A stretch of DNA of 64,000 nt from Collimonas sp. OK242 (GTDB lineage Bacteria > Pseudomonadota > Gammaproteobacteria > Burkholderiales > Burkholderiaceae_D). Position numbers and translations under genes: made by a program. Position 1 is the first letter of the stretch; the number at the start of each line of letters is the position of its first letter. The stretch is taken from NCBI RefSeq assembly GCF_900107095.1, contig NZ_FNOR01000019.1, forward strand, positions 32,001 to 96,000, given 5' to 3'. The notes under the pieces are model-generated. The model saw only the letters and a program-made list of their open reading frames with translations. It was not told where the DNA came from and did not search any database. Positions 52,948 to 61,624 of the stretch are shown here, in pieces.

Positions 52948-55932
52948 ATGAAGTTTATGTGGCTTTTTCATGCCGATACGCCGAAAAAAATTAACAGGAA
53001 CATGAAACCTCAAGACTGGATGGGGTTTTATTTTTCGGTGGTATTGGTGCCGATCCTGGTTGCCGTATTTACGATCGTCGCCTTCGCTACGCTCGATAGC
53101 CATTTCGGGCATAGCGATCCGAGTCCGTCGCCGTTCCATGTATTGAGCGATCCTGAACAGCGCTTGCTGCCCGCGCAGGCATTGCAGGAATTGGCGGCTA
53201 CGCCGTTGCAAACCTTTAGCAATACGCACTTGCTGGAGACGCCGTTCTGGTTTTCCTTGTCGGTGCCGGCCGCCGCGAATTCCGGGCTGACGGTGCTTGA
53301 GCTGCCTTCGCGTCATGCGCAGCAGGTGAGCTGTTGGGACGGCGCCAGCCAGCGCCTACTCGGGACTGCCAGCCGCGACCGGGTGGAAGGCCAGATCAAA
53401 GCCGAAAAAACCGGATTCATCTTGTCGTTGGCGCCCGACGCTCTGCCGCTTAACTTGCTTTGCAAGGGCGTGTTTTCCGGTCCCGCGCGGATTTCAATGC
53501 GGTTATGGACGCGTGCCGACTACGAGCAGTCGCAAAAAGAATTTTTTCGCGGCATCGGCTTGATGGAAGGCGGACTGCTGACATTGACCTTGTTTGTCAT
53601 GGTGGCGGCATTCATCAATCGCGAGTGGATGTACGTATTGTTCGCCATATGGCTGCTGGGAAACTTGCGCCTTGGCGCCAATGCCATGGGGTGGGATGCA
53701 CATTGGCTGATATGGACAATTCCGAATCAATGGCTGCCCTGGGTCCGCAAAATCACATTCGCAACCTACTACGTTGTCACTTTCACTTTGTTCGGCCGAT
53801 TGTTCCAGGCTGAATTGAAACAGGTCGGCTATGTCTTCTTGCAAAACGTTTTACGCTGGTTGGGGCTGACCCTGCTGGCCGCCGCCATGGTTCTGCCGTA
53901 CCAACGCTTTCTTCCCGTTTTGTGGTGCTGGACGATAGCCGGCATCGTCATATTGGTGTTCCTGCTGGCGCGTATCGTCTGGAAGGCGCGCACCCGAGCG
54001 GTGCTATGGTATTGCGCCTCCATGTTCATGGTGTTGTTTACGCGGGTCGACGAAGTGGTTGCCGCCGCGTTCGGGATCAAGACTTTGGACGAGGTGCCCA
54101 ATAACGTGATTGTGGCGTTGTTGTCGAGCTTGATGGCGTCGTTCGCCTTCGCAGAACAGATGCGTGCCGGAAAGCGCGAACTGGCCCTGGCTCAGGCAGA
54201 GCTGCGAACTACTTACGAGGTAACGCCAGTCGGCTTGTTTACTTTAGCTGCGGACGGCAGTTTTGTGCGTACCAATCCGGCCCTGGAAAAAATCCTGAGG
54301 CATGACGCCAGCGCTCAATCGGTGAAAAAATGGGACGATTATTTCGAACCCGGCGCGCGCGAGAAATTACTGCAAATCGTTGCCGCAGGCGGCAGCAATG
54401 AAGCAGAATTGCGCGGCATTGCCAATGCCGACGGTGAAGCCAGTTTTTACCTGGTCACAGCCACCTTCGCCAATGGCCGCATCGAGGGCTCTTTGCAAGA
54501 TATTACGGATCGATCCCAGGCTGTACAGCGTTTGCGGTTCTTTGCCGAGCACGATCCCTTGACCGGTGTCCTTAACCGCCGCGGCATTGAAATCATGCTG
54601 GAGCAGGCGATTGAACGTCAAGCCGATGGCAGGCCGCTGGCATTGGCCTATCTCGATCTGGACCGCTTCAAGCTGATCAATGATCTGTTTGGCCATCAAT
54701 CCGGCGATGAAGTCCTGAAACAGCTATGCCAACGGGTGCAGGAATTGCTGACCGGCGATAGTTACATAGGCCGCATCGGCGGCGACGAATTCATTATCCT
54801 GTTCCGGGATAAAGAGATTGGTGCGGCGACTGATATCTGTTCCGCCATTATTGAAAAAATCAGCTACCACTCGTATCACATCGGCGCCCGCGCATTCCAG
54901 GTAAAAGGCTCGATAGGCTTGATTGAAGTGGATGCCGGCATGCGCGTCCAGGATGCCATCTCAGCCGCGGATCGCGCGTGCAGGGAAGCCAAGAAAGCGC
55001 ACGATGAGCATATTGTGGTGTATGAAAAAAATGCGCCGGTATTCCGCGAGCGCTTGGAAGAACTCAGTTTGATAGAACATCTGGGCGGAGAATTCCTGCC
55101 GGAGGGTTTGTTTGTCGAAATGCAGCCGATCATGTCGCTGCGCGAACCCGAAGCTTCGCTCAATTTCGAAGTGCTGCTGCGGCTGCGAGATGCCGGCAAC
55201 AAGGTGGTGCCGGCAACCAGGGTGGTTGCGGCGGCGGAAGAAAACGGCAGCATTGCCGTGATCGACCGCTGGGTCATGAGCACGGTGCTGGAATGGCTGG
55301 CGCAGCACCAGTCGCAGTTGCCGCTGACAAAATTTGTCTGCGTGAATTTGAGCGGCGCTTCGCTGAATGATGAAAAATTCATCCAGGATCTTTTTGTAAT
55401 ATTGGATAAGCATCCGCAAGTGGTGCCCATGCTGTGCATCGAAATCACCGAAAGCGTCGCGCTGCACGATCTGGAACATACCAGCCGCATTATTCAGCGC
55501 CTGCAGGCGCTGGGCGCCAAGATTGCATTGGACGATTTCGGCGCCGGCTATACCTCGTTCACCTACCTCAAGAGCTTGTCGGCAGATGCCTTGAAAATAG
55601 ACGGCGCTTTCATTCAAAGCATGAATACGCACCCGGCCAATGAGGCGATTGTCGAAGCCATCGTCGAGCTGGCGCGCAACCTCGGCATGAAGAGCATCGC
55701 CGAATGGGTGGAGGATTGCGTGATGATCGAAGCCTTGGCAAAGCTGGGCGTCGATTATGTGCAAGGTTATGTGGTGGCCAAGCCGCAATCGCCGCAAGCA
55801 ATACTGGCAGCCAGTTCCGCCGCCAGCTTCATTACGGATCCGGCCCTGGCCCGGTTTGTATCCAGCAGGCGCATCGACGGCCAATCGTGGGGCGAAAACG
55901 GTGACGATGTGCCGGCTGCGGGTTTGCATTAG
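52948..55932 (+). CDS. Membrane GGDEF-EAL cyclic-di-GMP protein with 7TM sensor
   Basis: 994 aa. An N-terminal membrane anchor (about 25-45), a periplasmic domain (to about 195), seven hydrophobic helices (about 199-405, 7TMR-DISM-like), a PAS domain (410-520), GGDEF (530-690, IGRIGGDEFIILF) and EAL (710-970). The EAL motif is FEVLLRLRD (E-V-L form), and NLSG, EITE, DDFGAGYTSF, LKIDGAFI, AEWVE and VQGY keep the phosphodiesterase residues. The inhibitory RxxD is replaced by LTGD. It may make or break cyclic di-GMP; phosphodiesterase activity is more likely. Confidence 0.92.
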   Translation: MKFMWLFHADTPKKINRNMKPQDWMGFYFSVVLVPILVAVFTIVAFATLDSHFGHSDPSPSPFHVLSDPEQRLLPAQALQELAATPLQTFSNTHLLETPFWFSLSVPAAANSGLTVLELPSRHAQQVSCWDGASQRLLGTASRDRVEGQIKAEKTGFILSLAPDALPLNLLCKGVFSGPARISMRLWTRADYEQSQKEFFRGIGLMEGGLLTLTLFVMVAAFINREWMYVLFAIWLLGNLRLGANAMGWDAHWLIWTIPNQWLPWVRKITFATYYVVTFTLFGRLFQAELKQVGYVFLQNVLRWLGLTLLAAAMVLPYQRFLPVLWCWTIAGIVILVFLLARIVWKARTRAVLWYCASMFMVLFTRVDEVVAAAFGIKTLDEVPNNVIVALLSSLMASFAFAEQMRAGKRELALAQAELRTTYEVTPVGLFTLAADGSFVRTNPALEKILRHDASAQSVKKWDDYFEPGAREKLLQIVAAGGSNEAELRGIANADGEASFYLVTATFANGRIEGSLQDITDRSQAVQRLRFFAEHDPLTGVLNRRGIEIMLEQAIERQADGRPLALAYLDLDRFKLINDLFGHQSGDEVLKQLCQRVQELLTGDSYIGRIGGDEFIILFRDKEIGAATDICSAIIEKISYHSYHIGARAFQVKGSIGLIEVDAGMRVQDAISAADRACREAKKAHDEHIVVYEKNAPVFRERLEELSLIEHLGGEFLPEGLFVEMQPIMSLREPEASLNFEVLLRLRDAGNKVVPATRVVAAAEENGSIAVIDRWVMSTVLEWLAQHQSQLPLTKFVCVNLSGASLNDEKFIQDLFVILDKHPQVVPMLCIEITESVALHDLEHTSRIIQRLQALGAKIALDDFGAGYTSFTYLKSLSADALKIDGAFIQSMNTHPANEAIVEAIVELARNLGMKSIAEWVEDCVMIEALAKLGVDYVQGYVVAKPQSPQAILAASSAASFITDPALARFVSSRRIDGQSWGENGDDVPAAGLH

Positions 55933-55973
55933 GCTGCCCGGAAACGATATGATGACAATTTCACAAAGTGTTT

Positions 55974-56573
55974 ATGAACGCTGCAATTTCTGGTTTTTCC
56001 CTCGGTCTTTCACTGATTCTCGCCATCGGCGCGCAAAATGCCTTTGTTCTCAAACAAGGACTTAAGCGCGAGCATGTTTTCCTGGTTTGCCTGACTTGCG
56101 CGGCTTCTGACGCCATCCTTATATTATTCGGCGTAATGGGCTTGGGCATCGTCATCGACCGGGCGCCGTGGCTGATGCCGGTCATGCGTTACGGCGGCGC
56201 TGCGTTCCTGATCTTGTATGGCGCCAAAAGCTTCATCGCCGCCTGGCGTTCGTCAGATGTACTGCGGCAGGCCGAGGACGTAAAAGCGGCTTTGCTGCCA
56301 ACGCTGCTGACCTGTGCCGCGCTAACCTGGCTTAATCCGCACGTCTATCTCGATACCGTGCTGCTGATCGGTTCCGTTTCAACCCAGTTTCCAGGCGCAA
56401 GAAGCCTGTTCGCCGCCGGTGCGATGCTGTCGTCGTTCGTCTTCTTTTTTTCGCTGGGTTATGCCGCGGCGTGGCTACGGCCGATTTTTGCCAGGCCGAT
56501 GGCGTGGCGTGTACTTGAGGTCATCGTCGGTATCACGATGTGGGCTATCGCCCATAAATTGCTGAGTGAATAG
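55974..56573 (+). CDS. LysE/ArgO-family amino acid exporter
   Basis: 199 aa from ATG 55974 (MNAAISGFSLGLSLILAIGAQNAFVL). Six transmembrane helices; GAQNAFVLKQGLKREH and WLNPHVYLDTVLLIG are signatures of basic-amino-acid exporters LysE and ArgO. It exports arginine or lysine from the cytoplasm; the usual ArgP regulator gene is not adjacent. Follows the GGDEF-EAL gene by 41 bp. Confidence 0.9.
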   Translation: MNAAISGFSLGLSLILAIGAQNAFVLKQGLKREHVFLVCLTCAASDAILILFGVMGLGIVIDRAPWLMPVMRYGGAAFLILYGAKSFIAAWRSSDVLRQAEDVKAALLPTLLTCAALTWLNPHVYLDTVLLIGSVSTQFPGARSLFAAGAMLSSFVFFFSLGYAAAWLRPIFARPMAWRVLEVIVGITMWAIAHKLLSE

Positions 56574-56661
56574 GTGCGGGAGGCGAACTTGGCCGGGCTT
56601 GACGGTAAAATGACGGCAGACGCTGAATGCGCCATCTATCCAATATTGAACTGAGAATCTT

Positions 56662-56985
56662 ATGAGCGCGACCCTTACACCGACCCTTAAGCACCTTGTA
56701 TTCTGGAAATTGAAGGAACATGCCGAAGGCGCCGACAAGGCCAGCAATGCTGTGCAGATGAAAGCCTTGCTGGACGGCTGCGCCGGCATTGTGCCGGGCA
56801 TGCTCAGGTTCGAAGTCGCGATTGCCCAGCCAGGGCTGGAAGCAACTTACGACGTGGTGCTCAATTCCGAGTTTGCCTCGCAGGCGGCGCTGGACGCCTA
56901 TCAGAGCCATCCGACCCACATGGCGATCAAGCCATTTTTCGGCGCGGTACGGGAAGCGCGCCAATGCATGGATTACCTGAGCTGA
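56662..56985 (+). CDS. Dabb-domain (stress-responsive alpha/beta barrel) protein
   Basis: 107 aa. LKHLVFWKLKEHAEG, IVPGMLRFEVAI, YDVVLNSEFASQAALDAYQSHPTH and the MAIKPFFGAV end match the dimeric Dabb fold. Functions in this family vary and the role is unknown. It is followed by the thioesterase gene after 9 bp, so they are probably co-transcribed. Confidence 0.88.
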   Translation: MSATLTPTLKHLVFWKLKEHAEGADKASNAVQMKALLDGCAGIVPGMLRFEVAIAQPGLEATYDVVLNSEFASQAALDAYQSHPTHMAIKPFFGAVREARQCMDYLS

Positions 56986-56994
56986 TCGGCGATC

Positions 56995-57423
56995 ATGTTT
57001 CCTTCACATATTTTCCCTATCGATAATCCCTTCCTGAGCTATCTCGGGGTTGAATTTGTCGAGATGGGCGAGGGCGCGGCCGAACTGGCGTTGACTTTGC
57101 AAGCGCATCATATGAATAGCTGGCAAGTTACCCACGGCGGGGTTTCGATGACCATGCTGGATGTGGTCATGGCCTTGGCCGGCCGTTCGCTTTATCCGCA
57201 AGCCGAAGCGGCGGTCACGGTTGAAATGAAAATCAGTTTTCTGCAACCTGCCGGACAAACCGGCGCACGTATCGTGGCCAAAGGCCGCGCCTTTCATCGT
57301 TCCACCACCATGTGTTTTTGCGATGCCGAGTTATGGCACGGCGAGCATCTGGTGGCGAAGGCGATGGGAACCTTCAAATATCTTAAACATCATCGTGCGG
57401 CGCTGAAGATCAAGCCGGGTTGA
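56995..57423 (+). CDS. PaaI-like acyl-CoA thioesterase (hotdog fold)
   Basis: 142 aa. Active-site region WQVTHGGVSMTMLDVVMALAG and TVEMKISFLQPA are typical of the PaaI/YdiI group, which hydrolyses aromatic or short acyl-CoA thioesters. The substrate is unknown. Close after the Dabb gene; a GNAT gene follows after 32 bp. Confidence 0.88.
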   Translation: MFPSHIFPIDNPFLSYLGVEFVEMGEGAAELALTLQAHHMNSWQVTHGGVSMTMLDVVMALAGRSLYPQAEAAVTVEMKISFLQPAGQTGARIVAKGRAFHRSTTMCFCDAELWHGEHLVAKAMGTFKYLKHHRAALKIKPG

Positions 57424-57455
57424 TGCTAAATAGAAACGTTGAATAGAAAGCCGCC

Positions 57456-57881
57456 ATGAAATTTCATCTGACAGTCGATAACTGGACAGTCCAAAAAACC
57501 GACGCCCGCGCAGTGCGTTTCGATGTATTTGTCATCGAACAGAAGATTCCGGTCGAACTGGAGTGGGACGATATGGACGAGCTCTGCATACATGCAGTCG
57601 CTTATAACGAAGCCGGCCAGGCGATCGGCACCGGCCGCTTGCTGCCGGACGGCCACATCGGCCGCATGGCCGTGCGTTCAACCGGGCGCGGCCAAGGCAT
57701 AGGCGCCGCCATCCTGCAAGCCTTGATGGCGCAAGCGCGGCAACGCGGCGACACCGAAGTGGTGCTGAACGCCCAGACACAGGCTGAAGCGTTTTACGGA
57801 CGCTACGGCTTCAGCCGCGATGGCGAGGAATATTACGAAGCCGGGATTGCGCATATCTGCATGCGCCACGTGTTTGCCTGA
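57456..57881 (+). CDS. ElaA-like GNAT N-acetyltransferase
   Basis: 141 aa. The N-terminal FDVFVIEQKIPVELEWDDMD is characteristic of ElaA-type GNATs, and acetyl-CoA binds at GRMAVRSTGRGQGIGAAILQAL. YGRYGFSRDGEEYYEAGIAHICM ends the domain. Substrate unknown. It converges on the CoA-transferase gene with 16 bp between. Confidence 0.88.
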   Translation: MKFHLTVDNWTVQKTDARAVRFDVFVIEQKIPVELEWDDMDELCIHAVAYNEAGQAIGTGRLLPDGHIGRMAVRSTGRGQGIGAAILQALMAQARQRGDTEVVLNAQTQAEAFYGRYGFSRDGEEYYEAGIAHICMRHVFA

Positions 57882-57897
57882 TTGGTGCAATGCTGGC

Positions 57898-59325
57898 TTA
57901 CCAGCTTGGCGCATCGGTCCCTAAAGGTACCGATGGCCGGCTCCAGTGTGCCGGGGTCAGTGATAATTTTCCGGCATGGCTCACTGCAGTCAAGCGGCCA
58001 AAGCCCGATGCGGTGTGTTCCAGCAGATCCTGAATCTGTTCAAAGCTGATATCGGGGGTCGCCAGGCCGTTCTCGACCCGCCCGAGCTGGCGTAGCCAAT
58101 GACCGGTTTGCGCCAGCGATACCCGTACATGCCAGCTGCCGCCTTCAGTGACCCGACGCGCCAACGCCGTCATGGCGCCAGCCGCCATCAGGTATCCGGC
58201 GGCATGGTCCAGCACCTGCATCGGCAGCGGTTTCGGTTGCTCGCTGTGCGCCGCCCGCGCTTCGGCATGGTTGAAGCCGCTGGCGGTCTGCACCAGGGAA
58301 TCGAAGCCGCGGCGGCCGGCCCAGGGGCCGGCATGGCCGTAGGCGGATAGCGATACATACACGATGCCAGGGTGTTTTTTTGCGGCTACCGCGGGATCAA
58401 AACCCAGTGCGTCGAGACCGCCCGGGCGATAGCCTTGTACAAAGATATCTGTATCGTGCAGCAAGTGACTCAAGGTCCGGTGGTCGTCCGCCTGCCGCAA
58501 ATCGAGCTGGCATGAGCGCTTGCCGCGCCCGGTATCGATCACCAGCGGGCCGATGGCGGGCAGTTGCGGTGCGGTCACCAGCAAGACCTCGGCGCCGTGC
58601 GCTGCCAGCGTACGGCCGCAGACAGGTCCGGCGATGATGCGGGTCAAGTCGAGCACCCGCACGCCGTCCAGCGGCCGTTGCGCCAGCGGCGCAGGTAGTT
58701 CGCGTGGCGGCGCATCGCCGATCTTTTCTATGGTCAGCAGCGGCAGTGTTTGCACCGCTTGTCCTTGCGGGTGGCGATCCCATTCCTCGAACGAACGCAT
58801 GGCCGCGACTACCAGGCCGGTGCTGGCCGCAGCGTCCTCGAAACCCTCGGCAGTCCAGCTTTGCAGCGCCTGCCGCACGCTCTCAACCGTATGCTCGCAT
58901 TGCAATAATCTGAGCACGCCATCTCGATGATGCGGAAAATTGGTGTGCAGGCGTAGCCACTTACCGTCGCCGCAGCAATAGGTGCCGGCGATTTTGTCCC
59001 ATATCTCGTCGCTGCGGGCGTCATTGATACGGAAGTGGCGTTCGCTGCGGAATTCGGTCGCTGCATGGCGCATGTCGACGCTCACCTGTTGCTGTTGCCG
59101 GCTGCGCAGTTGCCACAGCTGCGCGGCCGACAGGGCCGCCACGGCGATACTGGCCTGGGCGGCGGTGCCGACTGCGAACGATGAAGGCAGTACCGGCTCG
59201 CTGCCGCTCAGCGACAGCTGCTGCAGGGCCGCGTCCGGCTGGCCAAGGGTGCGCCACAGCTGCTGTACAACATCAGATGGCGCAAGCGTCGCTTGCGACG
59301 AATTCGGATCGGATGACAGCAACAT
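57898..59325 (-). CDS. Family III CoA-transferase (CaiB/BaiF type)
   Basis: 475 aa from ATG 59325 (MLLSSDPNSSQ), with GGAGCAGAAC before it; upstream frame has no good start. The family core begins LDGVRVLDLTRIIAGPVCGRTLAAHGA, and YVSLSAYGHAGPWAGRRGFDSLVQ holds the likely catalytic Asp. It is longer than usual because of an N-terminal 190-residue module that itself resembles the C-terminal part of the family, so the domains may be permuted. Substrates unknown. Confidence 0.85.
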   Translation of the reverse strand: MLLSSDPNSSQATLAPSDVVQQLWRTLGQPDAALQQLSLSGSEPVLPSSFAVGTAAQASIAVAALSAAQLWQLRSRQQQQVSVDMRHAATEFRSERHFRINDARSDEIWDKIAGTYCCGDGKWLRLHTNFPHHRDGVLRLLQCEHTVESVRQALQSWTAEGFEDAAASTGLVVAAMRSFEEWDRHPQGQAVQTLPLLTIEKIGDAPPRELPAPLAQRPLDGVRVLDLTRIIAGPVCGRTLAAHGAEVLLVTAPQLPAIGPLVIDTGRGKRSCQLDLRQADDHRTLSHLLHDTDIFVQGYRPGGLDALGFDPAVAAKKHPGIVYVSLSAYGHAGPWAGRRGFDSLVQTASGFNHAEARAAHSEQPKPLPMQVLDHAAGYLMAAGAMTALARRVTEGGSWHVRVSLAQTGHWLRQLGRVENGLATPDISFEQIQDLLEHTASGFGRLTAVSHAGKLSLTPAHWSRPSVPLGTDAPSW

Positions 59326-59365
59326 GTTCTGCTCCTTGAGGATGGCGGCGACCGTGTCGCCTATG

Positions 59366-60157
59366 TCAGCGCGAACAGCGGGATTCTGATGGCGATTTAG
59401 CGTGTGTATGTATGCGCGACGGAGAATCGGATGGCACCGCCACTCTTTCATGCAGCATGGCGCTGCCGTTGGCCCTGATTTTTACCAGTGTCGAGTTGCG
59501 CGTGCCGTAATCGGGCGATTCGATGAATACGGCTGACAGCACGCGCTCCAGTTCAATGCCGACGCCGGTGGACGGCAGCCGGCAGTCGCCGGCGCGGGTG
59601 GTGTCGCTCAACATGTCAAAGAAGCAGGCGTCAGGCGCGCCTTGGCACAGCAGGCTGGCAAATTGCGCCTTGGTGCGCACCACCTTCGGCCAGCAGCCGT
59701 CTAGCGACGCGTTCGACAATCCGTAGATGCCTGGCGGCAGCGGCTGACCGTTGCGGGCGTCTTCCGCATTTTTGTTGGAATACCAAATCAATTCCTTGCC
59801 GTCGCCGACCAGCAGGTTGAAGCCATTGTATTTTTCCGCGTCGCCGTCAATCTCAGCAATATACTCCGCGGCTGTCTGTTTGCTGCCGAGAAAATCCGAG
59901 ACCAGCGTGCCGCGGGTCGGTGCATCGGCACGCCGTTCAGCCGGCGCTCGCACATTGGTGATGGCGGCAAAGCGGCCGCCGCGGGTGATGCCGATCCAGG
60001 TGCCACCGTCTTGCAGGTCGCGGCCGGCGTAGATGTCGGGTTGGTCTTCCCACCAATTGGCGGGTGCGGTCGGCCGCGCATAGAATTCGTCGCGGTTGGC
60101 GGCGGCTATCAAGGGCGAGCCAGGAATCACTTGCCACGCAAAAACAATCAAGCACAT
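59366..60157 (-). CDS. NRDE (TANGO2) family protein
   Basis: 263 aa. MCLIVFAWQVIPGSPLIAAANRDEFYARP contains the N-terminal Cys2 and the NRDE motif of Ntn-hydrolase-like TANGO2 proteins; GGTWIGITRGGRFAAITN and YNGFNLLVGDG follow. TANGO2 homologues have been linked to haem trafficking and lipid metabolism. Its start overlaps the end of the DUF4936 gene by 10 bp, implying coupled translation. Confidence 0.92.
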   Translation of the reverse strand: MCLIVFAWQVIPGSPLIAAANRDEFYARPTAPANWWEDQPDIYAGRDLQDGGTWIGITRGGRFAAITNVRAPAERRADAPTRGTLVSDFLGSKQTAAEYIAEIDGDAEKYNGFNLLVGDGKELIWYSNKNAEDARNGQPLPPGIYGLSNASLDGCWPKVVRTKAQFASLLCQGAPDACFFDMLSDTTRAGDCRLPSTGVGIELERVLSAVFIESPDYGTRNSTLVKIRANGSAMLHERVAVPSDSPSRIHTHAKSPSESRCSR

Positions 60158-60441
60158 GATGAAATATTCACAAAAAATTCGGTATGACGGGGGCCATCGA
60201 TAAGAGCAGCGAGGCCGTGCTGGGTAACCGCCTGTTCGACAATTTCGGTGAAATCCGGCGGCACCGAAGAATACACCTCCATCCAGGTGTGATGCGCATC
60301 TTTAATTTCGGGGCTGCGCTTGAGAGCGGTGGCGATCTGATGTTGCAATGAAAGCCCGGCCTGCATTGCCGCCGCAGCAACGTCGAATTGCTGGGCGTTG
60401 GCGGCGGCTACGCGGTAATAGATATAGAGATCGCTGCTCAT
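60148..60441 (-). CDS. DUF4936 family protein
   Basis: 97 aa. LYIYYRVAAANAQQFDVAAAAMQ and AHHTWMEVYSSVP match DUF4936, small proteins of Betaproteobacteria found beside ygfZ. An alpha/beta ferredoxin-like fold is likely. It lies 16 bp after ygfZ and overlaps the NRDE gene. Function unknown. Confidence 0.88.
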   Translation of the reverse strand: MSSDLYIYYRVAAANAQQFDVAAAAMQAGLSLQHQIATALKRSPEIKDAHHTWMEVYSSVPPDFTEIVEQAVTQHGLAALIDGPRHTEFFVNISSCA

Positions 60442-60457
60442 TTTGTTTATTCTGCGC

Positions 60458-61501
60458 TCACGCCGGCAGTTCCGCGTCCGTTACATCGATAATTGAATAG
60501 GGCAAAGTGTGGAAATGCAATTGCGCGCCATTCACTGAACCTATATGTACCGTACCGTTGTTCTCCAATGCGGCCAGCTTGATCTCCAGCAGGCAGCTGC
60601 TGCTATCGGCGCTATCGGCTTCGGCATTGACTATCATGCCGCATGGCTGGTCTGGATCGGCACTGGAAAATACTTCCGTGCCGGCGGCAATGCCGGTCGC
60701 TGCGACACTGGCCAGGACGGCACGACGCTTGAGCTTGCCAAGGTATTGGCTGCGCGCGACAATTTCCTGCCCCGGGTAACAGCCTTTTTTGAAATTAACG
60801 CCGCCAATCACTTCAAAATTAATCATTTGCGGCACAAACTGTTCTTGTGTCGGCAGAGTGATTTGCGGAATGCCGGCCTGGATTTCGCTCAAGCGCCAGG
60901 CTGACGCGGCAACCGGCTGCAAGCTTGCGCTCAGTTGCGGCCAGGCGGTGATGGCGTGCCCGGTGCTGGTGATCCATTGATAGCGTGGCGTGGAGTTAGC
61001 GTCGGCGACACGGATCAGGGTGCCGTAGTCGTTGTCGATCTTGGCATAGGGTGCATTGGGCAGCGTTGGAAACCAGGGCGCCAGCGCCGCGCCGGCAGCA
61101 TTGCCGGCCAGGCCTAACACGATCTGTGCATCCGACACATCCGTCAGCTTGGCTTTGGCGCGCATGACAAACATTTGCAGGCGCTTCTGGATCGCTGCCT
61201 GCAAGCTGCGCGGCAGTTGCAGGAAGATAGTATCGTTACTCTTCCACATCAGGAAAGTGGCCAGCAAACGTCCTTTCGGCGAGCAATACCCGGCCAGCCT
61301 GGCTTGTCCGACGGCAAGATTCTGGACATCATTGGTAAGCTGGGTATGCAAGAAGCTGGCTGCTTCCTCCCCTGTGAGCGCGATCAGGCCGAGATCTGTC
61401 AATGGTGCAACAAAAGATGCGCCGGCATCGACCGTTGCGGGCAGCGTCTCAAACGCTTGTTGCTGAGAAAAATCCGGCCAGGTACTTGTTATTTGATTCA
61501 T
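60458..61501 (-). CDS. ygfZ: Folate-binding iron-sulfur maintenance protein YgfZ
   Basis: 347 aa, GcvT-like fold. The signature KKGCYPGQEIVARSQYLG with the conserved Cys is intact, and ALTGEEAASFLHTQLTNDV opens the folate-binding part. YgfZ uses tetrahydrofolate to help make or repair certain Fe-S enzymes, including MiaB. It is first in an operon with the DUF4936 and NRDE genes and is divergent from mltG. Confidence 0.94.
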   Translation of the reverse strand: MNQITSTWPDFSQQQAFETLPATVDAGASFVAPLTDLGLIALTGEEAASFLHTQLTNDVQNLAVGQARLAGYCSPKGRLLATFLMWKSNDTIFLQLPRSLQAAIQKRLQMFVMRAKAKLTDVSDAQIVLGLAGNAAGAALAPWFPTLPNAPYAKIDNDYGTLIRVADANSTPRYQWITSTGHAITAWPQLSASLQPVAASAWRLSEIQAGIPQITLPTQEQFVPQMINFEVIGGVNFKKGCYPGQEIVARSQYLGKLKRRAVLASVAATGIAAGTEVFSSADPDQPCGMIVNAEADSADSSSCLLEIKLAALENNGTVHIGSVNGAQLHFHTLPYSIIDVTDAELPA

Positions 61502-61624
61502 AAATTGTAGGCATTCTCGAAACAGCGATTATCATATTGGGTTGATTATAGTGATGTCGCAAAAAAGGCGTTGGAGTTGGCCGTTTTTGCGAGCTAGCTG
61601 AAAACCATACGGAGCGGACCGGTC

